NCBI GenBank assembly: GCA_001599595.1 | Contig: BCHH01000022.1 | Location: forward strand, 77,705 to 141,704 | Source of the DNA: Beverwykella pulmonaria | Taxonomy: Eukaryota; Ascomycota; Dothideomycetes; Pleosporales; Melanommataceae | Direction of reading: 5' to 3' | Length of the DNA stretch: 64,000 bases | Shown here: piece after piece, positions 11,283 through 21,005 of the stretch | Layout: the number at the start of each line of letters is the position of its first letter | Position numbering within the stretch: position 1 is the first letter of the stretch | Notes under the pieces: model-generated | The model's database searches: none | The model's input: only the letters and a program-made list of their open reading frames with translations | Told to the model about the DNA's origin: nothing | Position numbers and translations under genes: made by a program

Positions 11283-12100
11283 GGCGTGTCCAGATATTCC
11301 AGCAGATGGAATACAGGACTAAGTCTCATTCCTGACCCCTTGGGAGACTCAATTTATCTATAAGCCAGCCCACTACCAAAATGATTCCTGGCGTATCTTT
11401 CTACCATGCATCACGTCAGTCTTCTGGTGGGAAAAATCGGATGCCTCTCACACTCCTTCGCATAAGCAAGCCTCCCTCGGAACTCTTCACTGGAAGTACG
11501 ATATCATGAGATGAACAAGGCAGCCAAGGAATAATGCTTCAAAACTATGCCTTGGTACATAGCGAGTGGCCTATAGGTTTTGTGGGAGGCGTCGAAGGCG
11601 TTTTCCGATGATATGAGCAATGGCTTGTTACTTTTCGCTTGGCTGAGCCAAAGCTGAACTTGAGGTCACGCGATAGTACGATTGTTATCATCATGCCACT
11701 TCGTAACCACTTCTGGGCTTGAGAAAGATAATTTCAAATTACCATACTGGGTACACATTAACGTGTTCGACGTCTACGCCAGTCCTCGGCCTACTCCCAC
11801 CAAAATCGCGACGCTTTTTTGTATGATTGCTCGACACCACCAAATAATAGATTTAAAATTAGCCTAGCAGCTTCTCTGCATACTAGGGTATTGAGTCCAT
11901 ATGTGACCCTGGATATGGCAATTACTACACGTTGGTGGTGCTCGTTGTCGTACTAGAGCAGCCTAGCTCTGATCACCCTCCAGCCCACTATTTTCCAACG
12001 TCTCAACTAGAGTCTAAGCCTGCTGGGTCAGTAAAGCGCCCCTTATGTAATATACCTTCGTCAGTGGTGCTCTTTTTTTTTTTTTTGGCCTTGACTAGGC
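11283..12100. other. Intergenic, low-complexity, no gene
   Basis: No supported gene. Contains a T14 run at 12073-12086. Likely the promoter side of the membrane-protein gene plus decayed sequence. Confidence 0.4.
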
Positions 12101-12590
12101 TTAGCCGTAATATTCCATGCAACTTTGTTGATACTCAGAGTGCGTCTCCATGCTCCTACGGATAGTATTTTCGACTGCTTCAGCCTCGTCTTCGGCGTCG
12201 TGAGATACAACCCTGGCCCAATGTTCAGCTGGCGATATTCGTAAGGCGCTTGCTAAGTCAGCCTCATAATTCTAATCATGAAACTCCAGGTCTCGCTGGA
12301 ATCGCTCATGGGTCATCCGCGGGGTTTCTTGGAGACTGTTCTCGAATTTCTGGGCATATTCGGTGTCTTCACGCCCAGCATCCTCACCTTTATCACGCAT
12401 GGGTCGCTCCAGGTCGGCTTGATCATTTTCTCGTGCAAGTCGTTCATTTTCCTGTATGGATCATCTGGCTTCCTCCTCTTCTCGAGTCCCTTCTTCGGTC
12501 TGCTCTCATCTCTCCTTCACATTGTTATGCGGCCGTTTTATGTTCCTCTCTTTCACGCCTTGCGTTCTGCTCATGGGCTCTTCTGATGTA
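12101..12590 (-). pseudogene. Decayed gene with ubiquitin-interacting-motif-like helices
   Basis: The minus strand from about 12590 down to a TAA at 12103-12101 reads almost continuously in one frame as very acidic, Glu/Arg-rich helices. It is broken by TGA at 12463-12461 and TAG at 12274-12272. Several segments resemble the ubiquitin-interacting motif (acidic patch, then L-x-x-A-L/M-x-x-S), for example Y-E-A-D-L-A-S-A-L-R-I-S, Q-A-D-L-E-R-P-M-R-D and A-V-E-N-T-I-R-R-S-M. The plus strand of the same interval contains a hydrophobic frame (12278-12586) that is most simply the shadow of this charged sequence. The original gene is unknown. Confidence 0.4.
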
Positions 12591-12879
12591 GTTGGGGTAT
12601 TTCCCTGCCCCGTGTAGTACCACTGAAAATATAGCGACTCACCTCTCGCTTGCTATCTAGTACCGGTCGGCGGAATCATCAAATTTGTGTCTGCATTCCA
12701 GGGCTGTGATAATATCGAAATTGCACATCTTCGTAGCACAGATTTCAGAGCCCCGAAGCTGAAACGTGTGATGGAAGGGACAGGGAGTTATCATGAGTCA
12801 AACTGTATGCGGAAATGATGCGTCATTTTTCCGAGGTGTAGATATAGAGTAACAGGAAGTGTGTAGTTAACTCGCAAGG

Positions 12880-13830
12880 CAGAGATGTGCCAAAAGACAA
12901 TTCGGATTCTAGGCATCTGGGTTGATCCCAAGATGCAATGGAAAGAACATAGCACTAAGGCAGCAAAGCGAGGAGAGGATTTGTTCAACGCAATGGCACG
13001 TATCACCGAGTCAACATGGGGGCCCTCAATGCATAAGTCAAGACTCCTATACACAGCAGTAGCCAGGCCAACAATGATGTACGGGAGTACAAGTGTGGAG
13101 CCTGCGACCTGACGGCAAACCACTAGTCAAAACCACTCGCAGACATACAGAAGAAATGCCTACAAAAGGCCACAGGAGCCTACAAAGGAACCCCCCGTGC
13201 AGCTATTGAATGCGAGATAGGAGTTCCCCCACTAGACCTATGGGCGGAGGAACAGGCAATGCAATACGCGGCTCGCACTGCAGACACGCTGGTAGAGCAA
13301 GCAATATCTCGGACAACACAGGCTGTATGAGACTCGCTAGCAACACGACATCAAAACACCTGCGTAGAAAAATCACCAACCCAGAGCGAAACCACAAGGG
13401 TCAATACCGAACACGAGGCTGGACGAGATACAGGAGTGGAATAAGCACTAGGCGGAGCACCAACGGCCACCACAGAGTAACCTTAATCCAACCAACCGAA
13501 CAAAACAACCAACTAGAACATGGCTAGACCTAAAATGGGCAAAACGGTGGCGCAAACTCGGAGCAAACCGAAGAGAAACTATATGACGACCTTACAAAAG
13601 CCTAGTCAACAGCACTATTCTTGTGCGCACTGAAGTAATAGAACTGAACAGATGGTTAACTACCCGACACGTCCCTGGCGTTACAAAGGAATGCACATGT
13701 GGATAGTGCGAACAGACGGTACAACATGTAGTTTAACACTGCCCAAGATACAACCGCGAAGCACTACTGCGCCGCCTTCGTGGCAAACATCTGCACCAAG
13801 TGCTAGGAGACCCCCCCCCCCCCCCCCCCA
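12880..13830 (+). mobile_element. Non-LTR retrotransposon (LINE) 3' fragment, RIP-like damage
   Basis: The first part (12885-13110) encodes the end of a reverse transcriptase region typical of ascomycete LINEs: L-G-I-W-V-D-P-K-M-Q-W, A-K-R-G-E-D-L-F-N-A-M-A-R-I-T, then S-R-L-L-Y-T-A-V-A-R-P-T-M-M-Y-G-S. In another frame the downstream connector continues (D-I-Q-K-K-C-L-Q-K-A-T-G-A-Y-K-G-T-P-R-A-A, then V-P-P-L-D-L-W-A-E-E-Q-A). The 3' end has the CCHC-like tail region (W-L-T-T-R-H-V-P-G-V, then C-P-R-Y-N-R). Frames are broken by shifts and by stops such as TGA where TGG is expected after Q-A-V, compatible with G-to-A RIP mutation. The 5' end (ORF1, endonuclease) is absent. The fragment runs into a C19 tract. 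Confidence 0.75.
13811..13829. repeat. C19 homopolymer
   Basis: Nineteen consecutive C residues at the 3' boundary of the LINE fragment. Such a tract is rare in fungal nuclear DNA and prone to length error in sequencing. Confidence 0.9.
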
Positions 13831-15103
13831 ATAGGCAGGTGCAGTAGTAAAGTGGTTTTGTAACCAAAAAGACGTTCTAATTATATATTTCTAGAATAGA
13901 GATATAAGTATACTGCTTACAGGTTTATACAACAGAACGTTTTGCGGCAGTTCACAGTAGCAAAAGTGCTAGAAAACGAGACAGTCGACAAGTACTGGTA
14001 AGTAGACGGATTATCGATGCGGGAGCGAAGCAATAACGACGACGAAGCGACTACCTGAATCCAACCCTGGTCCCTAGACTCTCCTCTTCCTCCTCTTCTC
14101 CTCTCTCTCTCTTAAATTATCCTTCTTTGGGCAAGTGTGACAGGACCGACGGTCGATTATTAAGGAAAATAGCTATATACGCTCAAGAGCGTACCAACAG
14201 CATATAAGGCATACGAAAGGTTTTCCTCGTAGATAGGTTTCTCCTTAGGCAATAGACTGCATGGCTCCAGCTGGGGCCGGTACCAGACGGTGAGTAGATT
14301 AAATAATAATAATTAAATAATAATAGTTAACTCGAATAAAGGCGACAGATATAGTTATCTAGAATGAATAATGATGCGGAAAACTTGAACTTGAAATACG
14401 AATGCTGTAGACTTGGGTGCAATTTCACCATCATTGGCACGTTGTATGTACTTGGTAACATTGAATGCATGTAAAGTTCGTTCGTATGCAAAAGAAATCT
14501 CATCTTTACTATGCGAGAGGAGCAACGTAAAGGACATAGCAAACAACGAATAGCTAGCTTCACGCGAAAGTAGACGAGAGGAAACTGTAAGCAGGTTGTG
14601 AGGGAAGAGTATCAAGATGTGTATTGTATATGAGGTATGTACATTGATATATATTATATGACGGACTGATTAGTCAGTGGTATATCCACGTGACGGTAAG
14701 GTGTCCTGGGCTTACAGAAACATTGGCGTATCTAATTGGCTTGATGCTCTCTTGAAGTTTGCAATTCTGGCAGCGTAATCGAAATAGCACACATGGCATC
14801 ATCCACAACAGCAGTTTTCCAGCAGCATGCTGGGTACTAGACCCGAGGACCCCACTAGCACCCTCGTAGCAATGGTACCGTGGGGGGCCATCGTTCTAAT
14901 GCCACAGTCGTGAGATAGGGTATAGTTGATGAATGAGGGTGCATGTTGGAAGTGCAAGGTTGTCGTGAGCCAATCACATAAGCTTGCCGTAATCGCTCAT
15001 TTGATTGGTCCATCTCCCGAGATTCTTCCGACAACTCGATGATGGTTAAGACATTAACATCTCGAATCGCCGCTGCCACCACCAACCCCAATTCGCACGC
15101 ACA
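13831..15103. other. AT-rich intergenic stretch, no supported gene
   Basis: Contains an A/T simple repeat (TAA-type, 14299-14330) and a CT-rich patch near 14090-14115. Overlapping minus-strand frames at 14327-14615 show no domain. The right end is the promoter of the NADH dehydrogenase gene. Confidence 0.4.
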
Positions 15104-16048
15104 ATGGCCTCGAAGCTGACCCCGTTCTTCTTCCGAAGCGGTCCTCGGGCTCTGCGACAGCTCCAGAGGACTCAATGGCGGTCTTTCGGCGTCACAGCTT
15201 CAGCGCGGAGCGACTCTCTTAACGTCGTCAGTATACCTCACCTCACCAACCCGGCCACTGTATCGCTGACCTCGGATGCAGCACCGTGATACCCCCGTTA
15301 ACAACGCCTCTATACCCTTCAAGTTCACACCCCAGAACAATGAGCTCATCAAGGAGATCCTCAGTCGCTACCCCTCCCAATACAAGAAGGCCGCCGTAAT
15401 GCCCATCCTCGACCTCGGACAGCGGCAGCACGGGTTCACAAGCATTAGCGTCATGAACGAGGTGGCACGGCTGCTGGAGATGCCCCCTATGCGCGTTTAT
15501 GAGGTGGCTACCTTCTATACCATGTACAACCGGAACCCTGTCGGCCGCTTTCACGTCCAGGTCTGCACAACGGTGAGTTTGGAGGATGATCGTATTTGCG
15601 ATGGCTTGCTGATTACACGAAGACGCCATGCATGCTGCGAGACAGCGATGCTGTCATGAAGGCCGTCGAAGACCAGCTTGGCATCCACCACGGCCAGACG
15701 ACTGAGGATGGCTTATTCACATTTACCGAAGTCGAGTGCTTGGGGGCTTGCGCAAATGCTCCCATGGTACAAATTAATGACGATTACTACGAGGATCTTA
15801 CCTATGACTCGACGGTAGCACTACTCAAAGCACTGAAGTACGCCGCCGAAGCAACAGGCGCAACGCCAGAAACTGGCCTGGGCGGCGAAGGCGGCAAGGG
15901 TGTCGTGACAGGCGAGGCGGGAGGAGTCAAGGTACCGACACCAGGCCCTTTGAGCGGGAGGAAGAGCTGCGAGCCGGCTGGTGGTTTGACTTCCTTGACA
16001 AGCGAGCCGTGGGGAAACGAGACGCTAAGAAAGGATGGTGCTCTATGA
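15104..16048 (+). CDS. nuo-24: NADH:ubiquinone oxidoreductase 24 kDa subunit, mitochondrial
   Basis: Exons 15104-15226, 15282-15572 and 15623-16048 (279 aa), with introns of 55 and 50 nt. This is the NDUFV2/NuoE-type subunit of the complex I N-module in the mitochondrial matrix. It carries the N1a [2Fe-2S] cluster next to the flavoprotein subunit that oxidises NADH. Four cluster cysteines are present with canonical spacing: C136-x4-C141 (C-T-T-T-P-C, formed across the second splice) and C177-x3-C181 (C-L-G-A-C). The first 40 residues are Arg/Ser-rich and lack acid residues, as in a mitochondrial presequence. The core blocks [13 protein letters not shown] and [11 protein letters not shown] are intact. 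The C-terminal 60 residues are a Gly/Pro-rich tail usual in fungal homologues. Confidence 0.97.
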
Positions 16049-17041
16049 GGCTGTAAATATGTGTAAACACATCTTCGCCTGCAGTGGAGGACGGATTGAA
16101 GAAAGCTGACGGGTCGAGCACTTTGTAGAACACATGCAATACCATTTTCTTTGACTCCCTTCGTCTTCAAAGGGTGACCAACATTACTCTATCGGTAATA
16201 GCTTTGGGGTTCTGCTTCTCTACCGCTAATTCTTCAGCAGAACCGTCTCCAGCATGTTTATTGGTCACTTATAAAGCGTGTCCCGCTAGCGTTAAGGCCC
16301 TCTATTGCGTATGCAAGAGAAGTCTTGAGCTTTCGCAGGTTATGCCTACACTCACGGGTGCACCGAGAAGTGATGGCCCGCATTGAGGAAATGGGCATTC
16401 GCAAGCACCAAGCTAGTATGTACAGGTCGTCGGTATGCTGTCTTTCTATCAGAATCATATTGCTCTCTCTATTATAAGGCCAATTATCCGATTAGGGTCC
16501 AAATCCTTGCGTCGTAACATTTTCATTTTCTCCCAGCACAGTATTCCTCTTGCTCAGCGACTTCTTCATCTTTCAGCGAGTTCCTAGTCTTCCTTCAGCA
16601 ACGCTCCATCTTCGGCAACACCTGCATATTTCCTTGATAATGTTTTCCCCTTCCTTCATTAACACGTCCTTCCTCAATAGTCTCGCCAGCTCATGGCGGA
16701 TATGGTGGAAAACATCATTCGTTTTTTGTATTCTCCTTTTGGTTTGGTGAAATCTGTCAGTGAGCAGCCTATGTAAACTGAGACGTTCGGGTCTGGTGCC
16801 TTCACAACTCGGAATCACTCGTTTTTCACTCTTGTAACACACTGTAAAGGGTTGTGTCTTGCGATAAATTACAATCAAAGTCTACAAACTGTCAAAAGAA
16901 AAGCGCGAAGGTGATGTCTTGGCAGTGAATGCTCCTTCAGTGGCAGACTCCGACGGCCTGTGCGCTGCCGCGGCCCGATCCTGGTCAACAACACCTTTCC
17001 CAAACCATCCACGCTCAACACCACCCTCAAGTACAACAATC
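16049..17041. other. Intergenic between two plus-strand genes
   Basis: 3' flank of the complex I gene and promoter of the next gene. Short frames only; a minus-strand frame at 16573-16878 is charged but has no recognisable domain. Confidence 0.4.
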
Positions 17042-18247
17042 ATGGCAGCCGTCGACAAAGATAGTGGCGAGCCAGCCTTCCGGTTCAAACGCCGGAAGAT
17101 GCTACCCCACAAACGAGTGCGCCCCGAAGACGAAGCCTCGACCTTGTCGTCTTGTCCGCCTCCGAACGCTGCGTCTTCAACCGACGCGCAGGAGTCTCTC
17201 GCAACTCCAAGTTCACAGCCACCCTCCGCAGATCAAGACGATTCGGTACCGAACCTCAAGGAAATCCTGCGAAACCGAAAGCGGCCTCGAGACCGGCTGA
17301 GGACGGCTGCACGCAAAGTGGAAGACACAGGATCTGTCGCGCTGGTGCCGGTAGATGCGCCTAAGCCAGACCAGTATTCTTCGCGGTTCGTTGCGCAGAC
17401 TGGGCAGGTCGTGGATCGGGACGACAAGCAAATGTGAGTGCCTAGAATAAGACTCCGTCTGCGTCGCGAGACCGAGGCTAATTATTAGGATGGAATACGT
17501 AGAAGCTCGCACGGCTGAAAAGAACCACCGTCTTTATGGCTGGCCCATTCCCGCGCACCTCAAACACATTGTAGCGACCTTGGTTCCGACTGTGGAACGA
17601 AACGCCATCTCGACATCTTCTGGGAAAGCCGGATTGGGGACCTCAGAGAAAGCTGAGGATAATGCACCAGAAAGCGCAAACACGGACTATGGTCACCGAC
17701 TGGCTGCTGGTATGGGTAAGCTGCAAGAGATTGACCTCGGTCCGGAGGCTACGGCACAGAACATCCAGCGCACCGAGGAAGCCTGGAGGCGGATGGAGAG
17801 CGGACAGGCTGGTGTTGCAGAGGAAGAGCCTTCTGTCAAAGTACAGCTGGGCAAGGATGGGAAACCCCGACGATGGCGGAATAGAAGGAACAGTGAGAAT
17901 CTGCGGCGGGACATGATGGTCGAGGCCGTGCTCCGCGAGGCCAAGCGTGCGTTCCCCACCCACGAACCAATAGACACATGCTGACCTCGACAGTGGACTA
18001 CTTTGAAGAAGATAAGCCAACCTCTCCACCAGCCGACGGCAGCGAAAACACCGACGACGCCATGGTGGAGCAGTTCCGCCGCGAGTTCCTCGAGTCCATG
18101 GAGCCCCGTATCCAGAAGAAGCCCGCCATACCCCCCGGCCCCAAGGGCGCCAAAGAGCCACCCAAGGGCCCGAAACTGGGCGGATCACGATCTGCTCGCG
18201 CAGCTATGCGCTTGCAGGAGGAGCAGGCGGCGAAGAACAAGAGGTAA
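17042..18247 (+). CDS. Tls1/C9orf78 (HCA59) family splicing-associated protein, 367 aa
   Basis: Exons 17042-17433, 17489-17946 and 17994-18247 with introns of 55 and 47 nt. The start follows a CAATC context and begins M-A-A-V-D-K-D. Family features are clear: N-terminal F-R-F-K-R-R-K basic patch, then S-x-R-F-V-A-Q-T-G-Q-V-V-D-R-D-D-K-Q-M leading across the splice into M-x-Y-V-E-A-R-T-A-E-K-N. Further on are V-Q-L-G-K-D-G-K-P-R-R-W-R-N-R-R and, across the second splice, R-E-A-K-L-D-Y-F-E-E. C9orf78/Tls1 proteins associate with the U5 snRNP helicase Brr2; in fission yeast Tls1 affects splicing of telomere and silencing factors. Nuclear location is expected. The Ala/Lys-rich C-terminus (A-A-M-R-L-Q-E-E-Q) is typical. 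Confidence 0.88.
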
Positions 18248-18891
18248 TGTTATCACGTGTTGACTTTGATGTGGATTTTCTGGCAATGTGCTTTTCTTTT
18301 CGGTGCTTTGGTTACGCAATCTTTTTTTGGTTTTAAAATACTTAGGGTATTGATTAATTTTGTATAGTGGCTATAAGGAGACTGTGCTCAAGAGACATGA
18401 ATTTCGGCTCATGGATGTGCCGAAGGAGGCGTGGTGTCCGAAGAAATAGATAATAACAAAGGTGGCATTCCAGCATTATTTACGGTGTTCTGGCTCAACC
18501 CTTGGGCTTGTTTCCCGTGGCGGCTGAACTTCGGAGACTTGAGGGGACATGGAGACGACATTGGAGATTGAGATGGCATCTCTCGGTATCCGTGGATTTC
18601 TTTTTCCTACAGACACCGAAAAATTGAATAGTCCAAACTCTTTTCCAACTTACCAACCCATCGCTGAAAAATGCATGGATTGGAAACTCGAGCAAGTTCC
18701 GAGTAAGGTCGATTGAAAGGGGCACAAGGCAAATGAGCTAAAAACGTAGGTACAAACCAATAGTACATCCAGGCAGTCTCCGAACCACAAGTATATATCT
18801 CAGCACCCAAGCCCTCTCCAACCAAAACGCCAGCCCATTCCAACCCACTGATTCCATGTCCAAACGTACATTTTCCATCACTCCACCTCCC
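18248..18891. other. Convergent 3' intergenic region
   Basis: Lies between the ends of a plus- and a minus-strand gene. No gene or repeat recognised. Confidence 0.4.
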
Positions 18892-19813
18892 TTACACAGC
18901 AATATGTTGTACCTTGCCCTTCTCCACCGGCGGCTTCATCCTCTCCAACGGCTTATACTTCTGCGGCCTCACGGGCGTCTTACTCGCCTGTCCTGGCAGC
19001 GTGTTCGTCCCCGGATACGGTTTCTTCTCGTCTGCAGGAGGACCTGTCTTCGCGCCCGCGCTCGCACCGTTGAACGGTTTGGGTGCCCCACCAGGCCGCA
19101 CGGCGGTCTTCTTCTCCGTGGCGTTGGAGGATGGGAGGGAGGCGGTGCCGGGGTAGGGTTTGGGGAGGTTGTTTGGTTTGGACTGGGCAGCGGCGGTGGA
19201 TCTTATGGCAGTGGGCTTCGTGACCGTGCCATAAGGGACGTTATTGGGGTATGGTTTGGGAAGCGAATTTGACTTTGCGGGTGTCTTTTTGGCTCCTCCG
19301 GCTGCTCCTGCGCCTACACCTCCAATGCTTTTCTGCGCACCACCCACCGTGCTCTTCGCGCCGGATGCGATAGCCTTGACCCCCGTGCCGCTGCCTACGC
19401 CTACGCCCACGCCTTTTCCACCAGGGTATTTGTTCGCTCCGAGGGGTGTCTTGCTCGTAGGTCCTCGCATGGTGGTGGCTGCCTTGCTCGACGCGGGACT
19501 CGAGTGCGAGCGCTTGACTGCTGGGTTTCGTGCAACGGTGGTGGGCGCCGGAGCGCCGCCAGATATCTTGTTGCCGTAGCCTGAGGCGGTGCGTTCGATG
19601 CCTGTATCCTTTCCATTAGCGCTGTGTGGACAGTTGGAAGATGAGAATTCGTGGGTGAAGGGAGGAAATACCATTGCCCAAGCTTCGTCCGGTAGCTTCA
19701 ATCAGATCCCCAGCTTTCAGCAGCGCATCGCCTGCGTAGCCGCCTGCTGTGCGCGTCCCAGCTTCCACGAACCCTTCGACGCTGTTCCAGATAATGTCTG
19801 ATACGAAATTCAT
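18892..19813 (-). CDS. Low-complexity KPYPG-repeat protein, 283 aa
   Basis: Two exons, 19813-19672 and 19601-18892, separated by a 70-nt intron (donor GTATTT, branch CTAAT). The obvious nearer acceptor would shift the frame and truncate the protein, so the acceptor at 19602 is preferred. The N-terminus (about 47 residues, M-N-F-V-S-D-I-I-W-N-S-V-E-G) is an amphipathic, possibly membrane-associating helix with Gly/Ala spacing. The rest is a basic, disordered Pro/Ser/Ala/Gly tract. It contains four K-P-Y-P-[GN] or K-P-F motifs and the related L-P-K-P-Y-P-G-T unit. No enzymatic domain is seen and I do not recognise a characterised homologue. It has a Pro/Lys-rich tail like the acyltransferase gene next door, but this may just be composition. 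Confidence 0.65.
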
Positions 19814-21005
19814 CTTTCCTCTGCCAGTAGTTTCAAATTATCACAAATCAGACCAGGTAGCAAGAGTGGCTGTTGCCGAATTTCGATGTGGTTGAGAATA
19901 GTAGGATGACGGCCTCGTCTGTGTGCCACACTTCCAGATCCTGTTTCCGGGGCTGGCTGCTGTGATGTGATGGCTGGTGATGCGGGCTTGCATGCAGGCC
20001 CCGTTCTTTGCCCCCGCTAGGGTATGACGTCGATGCGGTACGCACTACGCTAGGGCAACAGGGATGTAATGCATTGTTGATCTGCAGGAACGGAAAGGGT
20101 AGGACAGGGGATGATCGATCATGGATCGGGCATTTGTAGTTTGGCATGTTTGATGTTGGAGAATAGCATGGTAATGTAATAAATAGCCTGAGTTTGCCAT
20201 AACTTTTCTGCGCGAAATGGTGCATAATGAGAAAGTGTACATATACAACAGTTTAAATGTAGAGAAAACGAGGCTCCGTCCATTCAAATTTAGCTATTTC
20301 GCAAAAGCTCACCAATCCTGCTGTTCAAACATCACCTACTTCCCCGCCGCACACGGATCAAAGGTGGAATAACTGCTGTTGAGTACTCAATGCCCATCAA
20401 TCTACCCCGATTCCCTCCATCCGCCTCCCTAGATCTGTATCGTGGCAACTTTTTTTTGAATGGTTGGCATAGATATTATGCTTGAGAATTCTCATCGCTC
20501 AGCACAAGGCGGTGGATTGTAAGGAAAGGAGAAGGCCGCTCTGAGAAGTAGCAGGAGTGGTTGTAGCACCATTTTGATAGCCTTTCTTTGTTGTTTGTAC
20601 CGAGAACTGATTGTCGAGGTGTTTTGAGGCAAACCCTAACGTTACCATTTTGGAAGGCCCAGTTCACCTTGATTTCAAGTGAAGTTACGATGTTGTGTGC
20701 CAACGGTCTTATACCTGGACAGTGAAAACAATGACCGCTACAATCAGTTACTTCAGGCACCACATTTTCGCCCCCGTCAAGGCAATGCGCAACCAAAATC
20801 AAGACTACGAATAGGCTGGCGGGTTGTGACGAACTGCACTGGCAGTTGGCCAAATAATAGCGCCCTTGTCAAAAATGACACTCGGTATACAGTAGCGTGT
20901 CCATCTTGGTAGAATTTCTTGGTCTAGTGAAAGGGCTAAAATGTCACTTCGCCCGATTTTGGCCATGGAGCTCAGGAATAAATATGACTTCTTCACAGCG
21001 TGGTG
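19814..21005. other. Intergenic, no supported gene
   Basis: Promoter of the KPYPG gene on the left; 3' flank of the acyltransferase gene on the right. Minus-strand frames at 19848-20287 and 20476-20853 have no recognisable domain. Confidence 0.4.

Noticed and set aside
12278..12586. Plus-strand hydrophobic frame of about 102 codons
   Set aside because: It is the complement of a Glu/Arg-rich acidic minus-strand frame with repeated helical motifs; such shadows are hydrophobic by composition.
18856..19579. Plus-strand frames opposite the KPYPG gene
   Set aside because: They mirror a low-complexity Pro/Ala/Gly coding sequence and have no start context or domain.
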